Origin: Clostridia bacterium
GTDB lineage: Bacteria; Bacillota; Clostridia; Christensenellales; Aristaeellaceae
Length of the DNA stretch: 64,000 nt
NCBI GenBank assembly: GCA_017430225.1
Contig: JAFRNK010000065.1
Location: 44,743 to 108,742 of the forward strand
Direction: 5' to 3'
This document shows positions 36,348 to 44,644 of this stretch, piece by piece. The notes beneath the pieces were generated by a model. That model saw nothing but the letters and a program-made list of their open reading frames with translations, made no database searches and was not told where the DNA came from. The stretch's first letter is position 1, and every line of letters begins with the position of its first letter. Position numbers and translations under genes: made by a program.

Positions 36348-36385
36348 GGCACTGAAATCAACGATAAAACCACGGAGGAACGAAC

Positions 36386-36874
36386 ATGGTAGTTGCGGTG
36401 AAAAGGAAAGAAAAGCCTTCCGAAAAATTCCTGCGTGTTCTCATGGTTTTCCTCGCCGTGCTCTTTCTGCTGCAGGGCATCATCTTTTCCAGGGCGTTCA
36501 TGCTCCCCTGCCTGCTGATGACAGGCGCCTATTTCTGGTACAGCCACGCCTCCCGGCGGGAGTATGAATACACCCTGGAAGACGGGCACATGACGATCGA
36601 GCGGGCAGCCAGCAGCGGCCGGACCGTGCTCCACGAAATCAATCTGGCAGATGTGGAAGCGCTGGCTTCGCCGGACGACCCGTGCGTCGCGCGGTATAAA
36701 AAGGGCGGGGAAGAGAAGATCCGCAAATTCGATTACACCTCCTACGAGGAAAACCGGCCCTACTATACAATGATCGCCAAGGAAGACGGACAGAAGATCA
36801 AACTGCTGCTGGACCTGACATCGGAAGCGATCAGCCTGATCCGCCAGGCCAACCCGCCGGCCGTCAAATGCTGA
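36386..36874 (+). CDS. Small membrane protein with a PH-like cytosolic domain
   Basis: A 162-residue protein with two close hydrophobic spans (about 12-31 and 34-50) and a cytosolic beta-rich part beginning YEYTLEDGHMTIERAASSG, which resembles the bacterial PH/YcxB-like or DUF6106-like small membrane proteins. The function of such proteins is not known. ACGGAGGA precedes the ATG and it is a single-gene unit. Confidence 0.65.
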   Translation: MVVAVKRKEKPSEKFLRVLMVFLAVLFLLQGIIFSRAFMLPCLLMTGAYFWYSHASRREYEYTLEDGHMTIERAASSGRTVLHEINLADVEALASPDDPCVARYKKGGEEKIRKFDYTSYEENRPYYTMIAKEDGQKIKLLLDLTSEAISLIRQANPPAVKC

Positions 36875-36884
36875 CCCACACAGT

Positions 36885-36924
36885 CGGACAAGCCCAATCC
36901 TACGGACAAAAAAACACCCAATCC
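36885..36924. repeat. Paired direct repeats upstream of the sugar transporter promoter
   Basis: CGGACAA is followed by CCCAATCC twice: at 36885-36900 (1-nt gap) and 36903-36924 (7-nt gap), just upstream of the -35 box at 36947. They could be activator binding sites. Confidence 0.5.
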
Positions 36925-36946
36925 GACAAACAACTTTTATACAGGA

Positions 36947-36975
36947 TTGACTTTGTGTCGATTCTGTGTTATGCT
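36947..36975 (+). promoter_or_regulatory. Promoter of the sugar ABC transporter at 37-40 kb
   Basis: TTGACT (36947-36952), 17-bp spacer and TATGCT (36970-36975). Just downstream, ATCGGT-GTCAA-ACCGAT (36989-37005) is an inverted repeat that could be a LacI-type operator at the transcription start region. Confidence 0.75.
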
Positions 36976-37028
36976 GTGACCAGATCAAATCGGTGTCAAA
37001 CCGATCATAATGAAGGAGGAGATTTCCT

Positions 37029-38288
37029 ATGACCAAGAAACTGCTTGCGCTCGTCATGGCTCTGTGCCTGGTGCTGGGCGCATCATCCGCTCTGGCTGAA
37101 AAGCTGACCGTCACCGCGTGGGACGCCAACTTCAACGGCAACGCCCTGAAAGCCGCCTATGAAGACTACAAAGCCAACGTCGACCCCGACTTCGAGCTCG
37201 AGATCAACATCGTTTCCGGTTCCTCCGACGTTGAGCAGGCGATCACCACCGCCGGCGCTTCCTATGACTACAGCAACCTGTCCGACATCGTCCTGTTCCA
37301 GGATCACTACATCCAGAGCTTCGTGCTGGACTATCCGGATGCCTGGATGGATCTGGAAGACGCTGGCATCAACTGGGACGACTTCGGCGCTGAAAAGCTG
37401 AGCTATTCCACCGTGGACGGCGTACACTATGGCGTACCGGTAGACAATGGCACCGCCATCATGGCCTACCGTGTCAATCTGCTCGAGCAGTGCGGCTACA
37501 CCATCGCTGACATGACCGGCATCACCTGGGACAAGTTCCTGGAAGTCGGCAAGGAAGTCTATGCCAAGACCGGCAAGGCCCTGCTCTCCATGGACGGCGG
37601 CGGAAACGACCTGCCCTACATGCTGCTCCAGGCTGAAGGCAAGAGCCAGTTCAAGGACGGCAAACCCTACATCACCGAGAACGAAGACCTGGTCAAGATC
37701 GTCAAGCTGATCTGCGACATGATCAACGAGCACGTGCTGATCCTGGCGAACGACTGGACCGGCTACACCAACGAGACCATCATGCAGGACCAGGTGGCCG
37801 GCGTCCTGAACGGCAACTGGATCATTCCGACCATGAGCCAGGTCACCGACAATACCGGCAAGTGGGAAATCACCACCCTGCCGACCCTGAACGGCGGCGA
37901 AGGCTATGCTGCCAACGGCGGCTCCTCCCTGTACATCACCGCCAACTGCAAGAACCCCGAACTGGCCAAGAAGTTCCTGGCCTACACCTTCGGCGGGAGC
38001 ACCCAGACCTATGACAACGCCCTGCGTACCGGCGGCGTCATCGGCTGCTGCATCAGCGCTGCCAAGTCCAACGTGTATCAGGAAGGTGTCCCCTTCTTCA
38101 ACGGCCAGGCTGTCTACAGCAAGATCGTTGAAATGGGCGCTTCTGTCCCGATCGTTGAGCAGAACGACTATCACTACACCTGCCGTACCGCGATCGGCAA
38201 CGCCATCCAGAACATTCTGACCGGCATGGACGTGATGGAAGCCCTGACCAAGGCTGAAAACGAACTTAAGTTCGCCATGGGGATGTAA
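37029..38288 (+). CDS. Family-1 extracellular sugar-binding protein of an ABC transporter
   Basis: A 419-residue secreted binding protein. The signal peptide is MTKKLLALVMALCLVLGASS with cleavage after ALA; no lipobox cysteine follows, so it may not be a lipoprotein. The rest is a family-1 solute-binding fold (VTAWDANFNGNALKAAYEDY, later GSSLYITANCKNPELAKKFL). It should capture an oligosaccharide or related solute for the two permeases behind it. AAGGAGGAG precedes the ATG. The exact sugar is unknown. Confidence 0.9.
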   Translation: MTKKLLALVMALCLVLGASSALAEKLTVTAWDANFNGNALKAAYEDYKANVDPDFELEINIVSGSSDVEQAITTAGASYDYSNLSDIVLFQDHYIQSFVLDYPDAWMDLEDAGINWDDFGAEKLSYSTVDGVHYGVPVDNGTAIMAYRVNLLEQCGYTIADMTGITWDKFLEVGKEVYAKTGKALLSMDGGGNDLPYMLLQAEGKSQFKDGKPYITENEDLVKIVKLICDMINEHVLILANDWTGYTNETIMQDQVAGVLNGNWIIPTMSQVTDNTGKWEITTLPTLNGGEGYAANGGSSLYITANCKNPELAKKFLAYTFGGSTQTYDNALRTGGVIGCCISAAKSNVYQEGVPFFNGQAVYSKIVEMGASVPIVEQNDYHYTCRTAIGNAIQNILTGMDVMEALTKAENELKFAMGM

Positions 38289-38317
38289 TTGACTCCCTGA
38301 TGATCTGATTCTCATCG

Positions 38318-38345
38318 CAGGGAACCGGCGATGCCCGGTTCCCTG
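38318..38345 (+). other. Intercistronic hairpin between binding protein and permease
   Basis: CAGGGAACCGG (38318-38328) pairs perfectly with CCGGTTCCCTG (38335-38345). Such hairpins stabilise the binding-protein message or end part of the transcripts, so that binding protein exceeds permease. Confidence 0.75.
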
Positions 38346-38378
38346 TTGATTTCACTATCGACAAGGAGCCGACTGACA

Positions 38379-39275
38379 ATGCAGAAACAAAAAAGGCTTG
38401 GCCTTCTCGCCAAGCAAAAAGCTGCGGGATGGGGCTTCCTCATGCCTGCAGCACTGCTCATTTTCATCATGAGCTTTTATCCCATGGTGCAGGCGTTTAT
38501 CACATCCTTCAAGACCGGCTCGGCAGCCAAGCTGCAGTGGGCCGAACCCATCACCTACAATTATTCGCGCATGTTCCAGGACAGCGTGTTCAAGACGGCC
38601 ATGGGGAACACCTTCCTCTACCTGATCATCCAGGTGCCGATCATGCTGGTACTCGCCATCCTGCTGGCCCAGCTGCTGAACAACAAAGACCTGAAACTGC
38701 GCGGGCTTTTCCGGACGCTGATCTTCCTGCCCTGCGCCACTTCCCTGGTCTCCTACGCCCTGATCTTCAAGACCCTCTTCGCCAACGAAGGCCTGATCAA
38801 CTCCTTCCTGAAGGGGCTTGGCATCATCAAGGAGAACGTCAACTGGCTGGGCCAGGCCGATACGGCGAAAGCAGTCATCATCATCGCGCTGCTCTGGCGC
38901 TGGACGGGCTACAACATGGTCTTCTTCCTGGCCGGCCTTCAGAACATCGAATATTCCGTGTATGAAGCCGCCAACATCGACGGCGCCAACGGCTGGAAGA
39001 CTTTCTGGCATGTCACCGTACCGCTGCTCAGGCCGGTCATCGTCATGACGGGCATCATGTCCATCAACGGTACCCTCCAGCTCTTCGACGAATCGGTCAA
39101 CCTGACCAACGGCGGACCGTCCAACTCGACGATCACGATGTCTCACTATATCTACAACAACGCCTTCGTGGGCAAAGCCAATTTCGGCTATACCTCGGCG
39201 CTGGCCTTCATCGTGTTCATCCTGGTCGCCGTTCTGGCGTATATCAACCTGAGAGTAGGTGATACGCGTGACTAA
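38379..39275 (+). CDS. Sugar ABC transporter permease (MalF/UgpA type)
   Basis: A permease of about 298 residues with six spans. The EAA loop that docks the ATPase is YEAANIDGANGWKTFWHVTV. ATG at 38379 follows AAGGAG; the frame open further upstream overlaps the hairpin. It pairs with the next permease and relies on an ATPase encoded elsewhere, as is usual for MsmX-dependent importers. Confidence 0.92.
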   Translation: MQKQKRLGLLAKQKAAGWGFLMPAALLIFIMSFYPMVQAFITSFKTGSAAKLQWAEPITYNYSRMFQDSVFKTAMGNTFLYLIIQVPIMLVLAILLAQLLNNKDLKLRGLFRTLIFLPCATSLVSYALIFKTLFANEGLINSFLKGLGIIKENVNWLGQADTAKAVIIIALLWRWTGYNMVFFLAGLQNIEYSVYEAANIDGANGWKTFWHVTVPLLRPVIVMTGIMSINGTLQLFDESVNLTNGGPSNSTITMSHYIYNNAFVGKANFGYTSALAFIVFILVAVLAYINLRVGDTRD

Positions 39276-40113
39276 CAGAGCAGCAGAACGGAAACCGGCG
39301 GTTTCCCATATCCAGCGCAAGCTGATCCCCAGCTATATCTTCCTGACCATCGTATCTTTCCTGTCAGTGTTCCCGCTGTACTGGATGTTCACCGCCGCCA
39401 CCAATACCTCCCTGGAGGTCGCACAGGGCAAGATCTGGTTCGGCACCAACCTAATCGAGAATTATAAGACCCTGCTCGCTACGGACAACCTGTGGCAGGC
39501 GATGGGCAATTCCTTCTTCTATGCGATCGTGCAGACCATCGCTGCACTGCTGGTCTGCTCCCTGGCGGGCTACGGTTTCGAACTGTACCACGACAAGGGC
39601 AAAGACAAGCTGTTCGCGATCCTGCTGCTGGCGATGATGGTGCCCCAGGTCGCCACGCTGATCCCCCTGTTCACCATGGTCTCCAGGCTGAAGCTGCTCA
39701 ACACCGTGTGGGCCTTCATCATTCCGGGCATTTCCACGCCCTTCCTGATCATGATGTTCAGGCAGAACTCCCGCAACTTCCCCATCGATACCATGGAAGC
39801 GTCGCGCATCGACGGCCTGAGTGAACTCGGCATCTTCTTCCGGATGTATTTCCCGATGATGAAATCCACTTACGCCGCCGCCGCGGTCATCACCTTCATG
39901 GGCGCCTGGAATTCCTATATGTGGCCCCGCACCGTCATGAAGGGCAATTCCGTCAAGACGATGCCCATGCTGATCGCTAACATGTCCAACGGCTATGCGG
40001 TGGATTACGGCACGCTGATGCTGGGCGTTCTCTTTGCTTCCCTGCCGACCATCCTGATCTTCTTCATCCTGCAGAAGCAGTTTGCGGAAGGTATCACCGG
40101 CTCGGTCAAATAA
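39268..40113 (+). CDS. Sugar ABC transporter permease (MalG/UgpE type)
   Basis: A permease of about 281 residues with six spans. The EAA loop reads MEASRIDGLSELGIFFRMYF, and the C-terminus is FFILQKQFAEGITGSVK, a typical MalG-type end. The GTG at 39268 is favoured because AGGTG lies 6 nt before it; another GTG at 39259 is possible. The gene overlaps the first permease by 8 bp. A strong terminator follows. Confidence 0.9.
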   Translation: MTNRAAERKPAVSHIQRKLIPSYIFLTIVSFLSVFPLYWMFTAATNTSLEVAQGKIWFGTNLIENYKTLLATDNLWQAMGNSFFYAIVQTIAALLVCSLAGYGFELYHDKGKDKLFAILLLAMMVPQVATLIPLFTMVSRLKLLNTVWAFIIPGISTPFLIMMFRQNSRNFPIDTMEASRIDGLSELGIFFRMYFPMMKSTYAAAAVITFMGAWNSYMWPRTVMKGNSVKTMPMLIANMSNGYAVDYGTLMLGVLFASLPTILIFFILQKQFAEGITGSVK

Positions 40114-40125
40114 CACTTATACGAC

Positions 40126-40162
40126 AAAGCGGCCTGCCGTATTCGGGCAGACCGCTTTTTTT
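40126..40162 (+). terminator. Terminator of the sugar ABC transporter operon
   Basis: A stem of about 12 bp with one mismatch (40126-40138 with 40145-40158) runs into a long T tract. Confidence 0.88.
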
Positions 40163-40188
40163 CTGTGTGTTTCCAGTGTTCAAGCTAT

Positions 40189-41028
40189 TCATCTGCACTT
40201 TCTGACAGGAATGCAGATTTCGCTTACATAATCTTTGGAAGACGGATCCCCGGGCAGGTAGTTTTCGATGTCATAGTCGGGAATCAGTTCATAATCCGAG
40301 ACGGGCAGCCATTCCTTGTAGATCCGTTCCCACATCGCCTGGATGGCGTCAGGCATCGGCCCGACGCATGTGAAAACCGCCCAGGTATATGCCGGGATGT
40401 GAATGATTTCGAATCCTTCCGGAACACCGTTCACATCAGACGCTTTGCAGCCGATGCCGTACCGGAACTCGTCGCTGTCCGTTTTCTGCTGGGCACAGAC
40501 GCCGAGATAGCCCGGGATCTTCCTGTACGCTTCGTTCTCGTAGTATTCGTCCCAGAACTTCGGAACTTCCTTTTCGCTCGTTTCTGCATGAAAATCCTTG
40601 GCGTGCACGAGCAGGTCCATCGCTTCCCATTGTTCGATTTTGTACTCCATGATACAGCCTCCCTCAATCGTCAGTCGGACGGTATACCGGTTCATGAACT
40701 GAATGGGGCTTCCTTTTTTGACCTGCATGGGCGAAAAGCCGTGAAACCGTGTAAACGCTTTCGTGAAACTTTCCGGCGAATCATAGCAGTATTTCATCGC
40801 GACATCGATGACTTTCTCATCGCCGTTCAGCAGGTCCGCTCCGGCCTGCGAAAGGCGCCTTTTCCGCAGGTATTCCGCCGGCGACATCCCTGTCAGCAGC
40901 GTAAACGCCCGCTGAAAATGAAACGCGGAAAGATGCGCGTCCTTCGCGATATCCGCCAGGGTAATCTCGTCAGTCAGGTGGTTCTCCATGTAATCAATCG
41001 CGTGATTGACCGTCTTGACCCAGTCCAT
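40189..41028 (-). CDS. AraC family regulator with GyrI-like effector domain
   Basis: A 279-residue protein. Residues about 8-105 hold two AraC helix-turn-helix motifs (TLADIAKDAHLSAFHFQRAF, and VAMKYCYDSPESFTKAFTRF). Residues about 125-279 form a GyrI/AraC_E_bind-like domain (AMDLLVHAKDFHAE, then IIHIPAYTWAVFTCVGPMPD), which binds small hydrophobic or cationic ligands in relatives. AAGGAGGG precedes the ATG. It faces the sugar transporter tail to tail, so it need not control it. Confidence 0.9.
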   Translation of the reverse strand: MDWVKTVNHAIDYMENHLTDEITLADIAKDAHLSAFHFQRAFTLLTGMSPAEYLRKRRLSQAGADLLNGDEKVIDVAMKYCYDSPESFTKAFTRFHGFSPMQVKKGSPIQFMNRYTVRLTIEGGCIMEYKIEQWEAMDLLVHAKDFHAETSEKEVPKFWDEYYENEAYRKIPGYLGVCAQQKTDSDEFRYGIGCKASDVNGVPEGFEIIHIPAYTWAVFTCVGPMPDAIQAMWERIYKEWLPVSDYELIPDYDIENYLPGDPSSKDYVSEICIPVRKCR

Positions 41029-41120
41029 CCGGTATCCCTCCTTTCGCCATTGATTATAGGGCTGTTTACGATTTCAGTCCTGTCTTTGATTGCTTTGTTT
41101 TGTCCGGATTCCGGACGGCT

Positions 41121-42215
41121 CTAAACGAGCCCCAGCGCCTTGCTCAGCGTGACGACAAAGTCCTGCGCGTTCGTCACGATGCCCCGGGCAGCCAGACTGC
41201 CGCGGTCGGTCAGTTTGTTGACCGTGAACTCGGAAATATCCACACAGTAGAAATAGACCTGCCGCACCGTGCCGTCCGGCATCACACGGTATGATGGCGT
41301 CATGTTGCCCACCGCGATGGAGTGCAGGGTCGTCGCCATGCACAGCACGGTCGTCGCGTTCCGGATCTGGTCACGCATCCTGTCCTGGGCCTCATAGACG
41401 TTCCCGAATACCGGCGGCAGCGGGCCGTCGTCCCGGATCGAACCCGCCAGGACATAAGGGACATGATGCTTTTCACAATTATAGATGATGCCGTCTTTGA
41501 TCCCTTCCGCGGCGATAAACTGCGGGATGCCGCCGTGCAGTTTGACCCGGTTGATGGTCTCCAGGTGGTTATAGTGCCCGTTCGGCTGGCTCTTCTGGGT
41601 ATAGATGTCCTGACCCAGTGCGGTCTTCAGATAAGCCGCTTCCAGGTCGTGCGTGGCGAGCGCGTTCCCGGCCAGCACCGCGTGCACGTAACCTTCCCGG
41701 ATCAGGCGGCCGAACGCGTTTCGGGAGTCGTAGTCGAAAGCGACCGCCGGGCCCAGCACCCAGACGATTTTGCCGTCCTCCCTGTCGTGCCGCAGTACGC
41801 TGTAGAGCTCGTCATAATCACGCGAAAACGCTGTCTCGCGGGATCGGTTCTGCCGGAAAGCGAACACGTCCGCCGGCGTGCTCTGCGGCTCGCGGAACCC
41901 GTCGGGATGTACATAGATGCCCTCTTCGCAGTTCTCGGTCCGGCCCACGACCACCAGATCACCCTTTTTGAGCAGCCGGAATTCGCGCACTTCGATCCTG
42001 CCGCCGGCATATACCGGCACACAGTCCATGCGGCTCTCTTCTGCCAGCAGCCATTTTCCATCGATCTTGAAATACTCCGGATAAATGCTCATGGCGTGGA
42101 AGTTCGGCGGCGCGGTCTGGTCTTTCGGCGCTTCGCGCAAGTCAGCGTCGGGAGCGTTCGCGAACTGCGGGAGCGTAAAATCAGGCGCACAGTAGGGTCT
42201 CAGCGCAAACGGCAA
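41121..42215 (-). CDS. LOR/SDH domain protein, archaeal-type ornithine cyclodeaminase-like
   Basis: A 364-residue protein that matches from memory the TIGR00300/LOR-SDH family: VLGPAVAFDYDSRNAFGRLI, YVHAVLAGNALATHDLEAAY, VPYVLAGSIRDDGPLPPVFG and TLHSIAVGNMTPS are the diagnostic blocks, followed by VDISEFTVNKLTDRGS. Relatives are the archaeal ornithine cyclodeaminase and the C-terminal half of cyanobacterial arginine dihydrolase (ArgZ/AgrE); they convert ornithine to proline and ammonia with NAD. Here it stands alone without the dihydrolase half. The start is TTG at 42215 with AAAGGAG upstream. A good promoter lies at 42269-42297. Confidence 0.78.
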   Translation of the reverse strand: MPFALRPYCAPDFTLPQFANAPDADLREAPKDQTAPPNFHAMSIYPEYFKIDGKWLLAEESRMDCVPVYAGGRIEVREFRLLKKGDLVVVGRTENCEEGIYVHPDGFREPQSTPADVFAFRQNRSRETAFSRDYDELYSVLRHDREDGKIVWVLGPAVAFDYDSRNAFGRLIREGYVHAVLAGNALATHDLEAAYLKTALGQDIYTQKSQPNGHYNHLETINRVKLHGGIPQFIAAEGIKDGIIYNCEKHHVPYVLAGSIRDDGPLPPVFGNVYEAQDRMRDQIRNATTVLCMATTLHSIAVGNMTPSYRVMPDGTVRQVYFYCVDISEFTVNKLTDRGSLAARGIVTNAQDFVVTLSKALGLV

Positions 42216-42268
42216 GCGAATCCATCTCCTTTAATCCGCACGATTATGCGGCTCTTTTTCTGCCTCCC

Positions 42269-42297
42269 ATTATAACAGTCCGTGGCAAGGTTGTAAA
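42269..42297 (-). promoter_or_regulatory. Promoter of the LOR/SDH gene
   Basis: On the minus strand TTTACA (42297-42292), 17-bp spacer and TATAAT (42274-42269). It is divergent from the dUTPase operon promoter. Confidence 0.78.
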
Positions 42298-42336
42298 CAT
42301 GCTCCGCAGCTGATTCGCGATACATGAAAAAACCCG

Positions 42337-42365
42337 TTGCATTGTCGCGGTATTTTTGTTATGAT
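42337..42365 (+). promoter_or_regulatory. Promoter of the dUTPase operon
   Basis: TTGCAT (42337-42342), 17-bp spacer and TATGAT (42360-42365). It lies downstream of the in-frame ATG at 42324, which rules that ATG out and supports the TTG at 42417. Confidence 0.78.
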
Positions 42366-42416
42366 GCTCTCGCCGGCCGCACCGTTTACCCGCGGCCGCA
42401 CGAGGAGGAACACCCT

Positions 42417-42944
42417 TTGAAGCCTGAACTCCCGCATATCGCGCGGTTTGAAAAAGTGAGCATCGGCCAGTTCCGGGAAGCGGCGATGAAATCATTTCCT
42501 GATCTGGACGCAGGCGCCGTCAGCGCCGCATATGAGGATATCGCACTGCCCCGCCGCGCGACAGCGGGTTCCAGTGGCTACGATATCCGCACGCCTTTCA
42601 CTTTCACGCTGAAGCCGGGCGAAGACATCGTCATCCCCACCGGCATCCGAGCGTGGATCGCGCCGGGCTGGTGGCTGATGCTGATGCCGCGCAGCGGGCT
42701 CGGTTTCAAGTTCTACACGCGGCTGGCGAACACGGTCGGCAATATCGACAGCGACTATTACGGCGCGGACAACGAAGGCCATATCATGGTCAAGCTGCGC
42801 ATGGAGCTGGATCAGTCCGGAGCGCCGCGCACGTTTGAAGCGGGCACCGCCGTCTGTCAGGGGGTCTTCGTCCCCTTCGGCGTCACCGAGGACGACGATG
42901 CCACCGAAAAGCGTACAGGCGGCTTCGGTTCGACCGGCAAATAA
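42417..42944 (+). CDS. dut: dUTP diphosphatase (dUTPase)
   Basis: A trimeric-type dUTPase of about 175 residues that turns dUTP into dUMP and diphosphate, keeping uracil out of DNA. Visible motifs are ATAGSSGYDIRTP (motif 1), LMPRSGLGFKF (motif 2), GNIDSDYYG (motif 3), the GTAVCQGVFVPF region (motif 4) and GGFGSTGK (motif 5). The N-terminus is about 35 residues longer than in the shortest homologues. The start is TTG at 42417 with GAGGAGGA before it. It opens a long operon reaching to 49335. Confidence 0.9.
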   Translation: MKPELPHIARFEKVSIGQFREAAMKSFPDLDAGAVSAAYEDIALPRRATAGSSGYDIRTPFTFTLKPGEDIVIPTGIRAWIAPGWWLMLMPRSGLGFKFYTRLANTVGNIDSDYYGADNEGHIMVKLRMELDQSGAPRTFEAGTAVCQGVFVPFGVTEDDDATEKRTGGFGSTGK

Positions 42945-42959
42945 CACTGGAGGAATTTC

Positions 42960-43730
42960 ATGCAAAAAGAACAAATCCTGGATATGCTTCATTCCCTGAA
43001 AGGTACGATCAGCTTTTCAGTTTACAAACCCTCTGACGACGAGAGCACCAATAGTATCGGCTTCAATCCCGATACCCCCGTCCAGGCGGCGTCCGTCATC
43101 AAACTGTTTATTATGGCGGAAGCCTTCCGGCAGCGGGAAGCCGGGCTGTTCGATTTCGACGCCCCGGTCACCGTGCGTGAGGAAGATCATCTTCCATCCT
43201 GTGGGGCCCTCACCTACATGCACGCGCCGCTGACCCTGCCCTGGGGCGACCTGGTGACGCTGATGATCATCCTGAGCGACAATACCGCCACCAACATGCT
43301 GATCGACCAGCTGGGCATAGACAATATCAACGCGACGATCGACCAGCTGGGTTTCAAGAACACGCGCCTGCGCCGCAAGCTGTGGCAGCCCGAACTCTCC
43401 CGTCAGGGCATCCAGAATACGGTCTGCGCGGCAGATACACAGCGCTTTTTCCGCCTCCTGCAGCGGGAAGAACTGATCTCCCCCGCCGCCTCCAAAGAGA
43501 TGCTGCAAATCCTGCTGAACCAGCGCCTGAACGGTAAAATGCCCTTCTATCTGCACAGCCGGGGCATCCGCTGCGCGCACAAGACGGGCGAAGACAGCGG
43601 CATCACCCACGACGTCGGAATCATCTTTGCCGAAAAGCCTGTCATATTCAGTTTCCTGAGTGAAAATACCAACGTGCCGGAAGCAGAAACCGTACTGCAG
43701 AAGCTGGCCTTGGCCGTCATTTCCGAATGA
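42960..43730 (+). CDS. Class A beta-lactamase-like serine hydrolase, cytosolic
   Basis: A 256-residue protein of the penicillin-binding/beta-lactamase class A fold. S45-V-I-K48 is the nucleophile motif, S106-D-N108 the second and K208-T-G210 the third. The ExxLN loop of true class A beta-lactamases is not clear; the matching region reads LWQPELSRQGIQNT. No signal peptide is seen, which is odd for a wall-targeting enzyme. It is more likely a hydrolase of another small substrate than a resistance enzyme. AGGAAT precedes the ATG, 15 bases after dut. Confidence 0.78.
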   Translation: MQKEQILDMLHSLKGTISFSVYKPSDDESTNSIGFNPDTPVQAASVIKLFIMAEAFRQREAGLFDFDAPVTVREEDHLPSCGALTYMHAPLTLPWGDLVTLMIILSDNTATNMLIDQLGIDNINATIDQLGFKNTRLRRKLWQPELSRQGIQNTVCAADTQRFFRLLQREELISPAASKEMLQILLNQRLNGKMPFYLHSRGIRCAHKTGEDSGITHDVGIIFAEKPVIFSFLSENTNVPEAETVLQKLALAVISE

Positions 43731-43747
43731 TTCCGAAAGGACCCGTC

Positions 43748-44623
43748 ATGATCAAAAGAATCCTGGCAGCGCTCTGCCTGACTGTTTTCCTGCTGGCCTC
43801 CGCCGCTCTGGCAGAGCCTGTCACGGTCGTCTGCTCCTTTTATCCGCTCCAGATATTCGCGGAAAATGTGCTTCAGGGCGTGCCGGACGTCACGCTTGAA
43901 ACGCTCGCCCCGGCGGGGACTGGCTGCCTGCACGACTTCCAGCTGCTGCCGGGCGATCTGCGCGCGCTGAGCAACGCCGCCTGCCTGATCGTCAACGGCG
44001 CCGGCATGGAGGATCACTTCCTGCCCCTCCTCAAAAAAGAACTGCCCGATCTGCCGCTGGCGGATTGCTCCGCAGGCATCGAACTCATCGAGGAAGACGA
44101 GGGCCCGAACCCGCACATCTGGCTGAGCGCGCTCAACGCCAGACAGATGACGCTGAACATGGGCGAACAGCTCGCCGCGCTCCTGCCCGAGTATTCAGAG
44201 CAGATCACTGCCAACGCCGACGCGTACGCTGCCCGCCTCGAAGCCCTGCACGACGAACTCTACAGCCAGCTGAGCGGACTGGAACACCGCGACATCGTCA
44301 CCTTCCATGAGGCGTATCCTTATTTCGCGGCGGAATTCGGCCTGAACGTGGTCGCCAGCGTGACCGTGGAACCGGACGAAGCGCCCTCGCCTCGAATGAT
44401 CGCGGAAGCTGTGGAGCTGATCCGCGGCTATGAACTCTGCCCGCTGTTCTCGGAGCCCGGCGTGACTACCGACGCACTGGAAGTCATCGCCCGCGAAACC
44501 AGTCAGCCCGTGTATGAGCTCGATCCCATCACGGACGGCGACGGTACTCTGGAAACCTACGAAACCGCCATGAGGAAGAACGCCGAAACGCTGATGAAAG
44601 CGCTGAATCCGGCGGCGGAATAA
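43748..44623 (+). CDS. Metal ABC transporter substrate-binding protein (ZnuA-like), orphan
   Basis: A secreted protein of about 291 residues with a signal peptide ending ALA near residue 22 and no lipobox. It has the ZnuA/TroA fold; likely metal ligands are H in GCLHDFQLLP, H in EGPNPHIWLS, H in IVTFHEAYPYF and D or E in the C-terminal SEPGVTTDALE and DPITDG parts. It should bind Zn or Mn outside the cell. No permease or ATPase lies nearby, so it must use a remote partner. AAAGGAC precedes the ATG at 43748. Confidence 0.83.
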   Translation: MIKRILAALCLTVFLLASAALAEPVTVVCSFYPLQIFAENVLQGVPDVTLETLAPAGTGCLHDFQLLPGDLRALSNAACLIVNGAGMEDHFLPLLKKELPDLPLADCSAGIELIEEDEGPNPHIWLSALNARQMTLNMGEQLAALLPEYSEQITANADAYAARLEALHDELYSQLSGLEHRDIVTFHEAYPYFAAEFGLNVVASVTVEPDEAPSPRMIAEAVELIRGYELCPLFSEPGVTTDALEVIARETSQPVYELDPITDGDGTLETYETAMRKNAETLMKALNPAAE

Positions 44624-44644
44624 AGCAACCCGGAGGCAAAATAC

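Noticed and set aside
42324-42416. Upstream ATG start for the dUTPase gene
   Set aside because: A good promoter (42337-42365) lies after this ATG, so it cannot be translated from that promoter; TTG at 42417 has a strong ribosome binding site.
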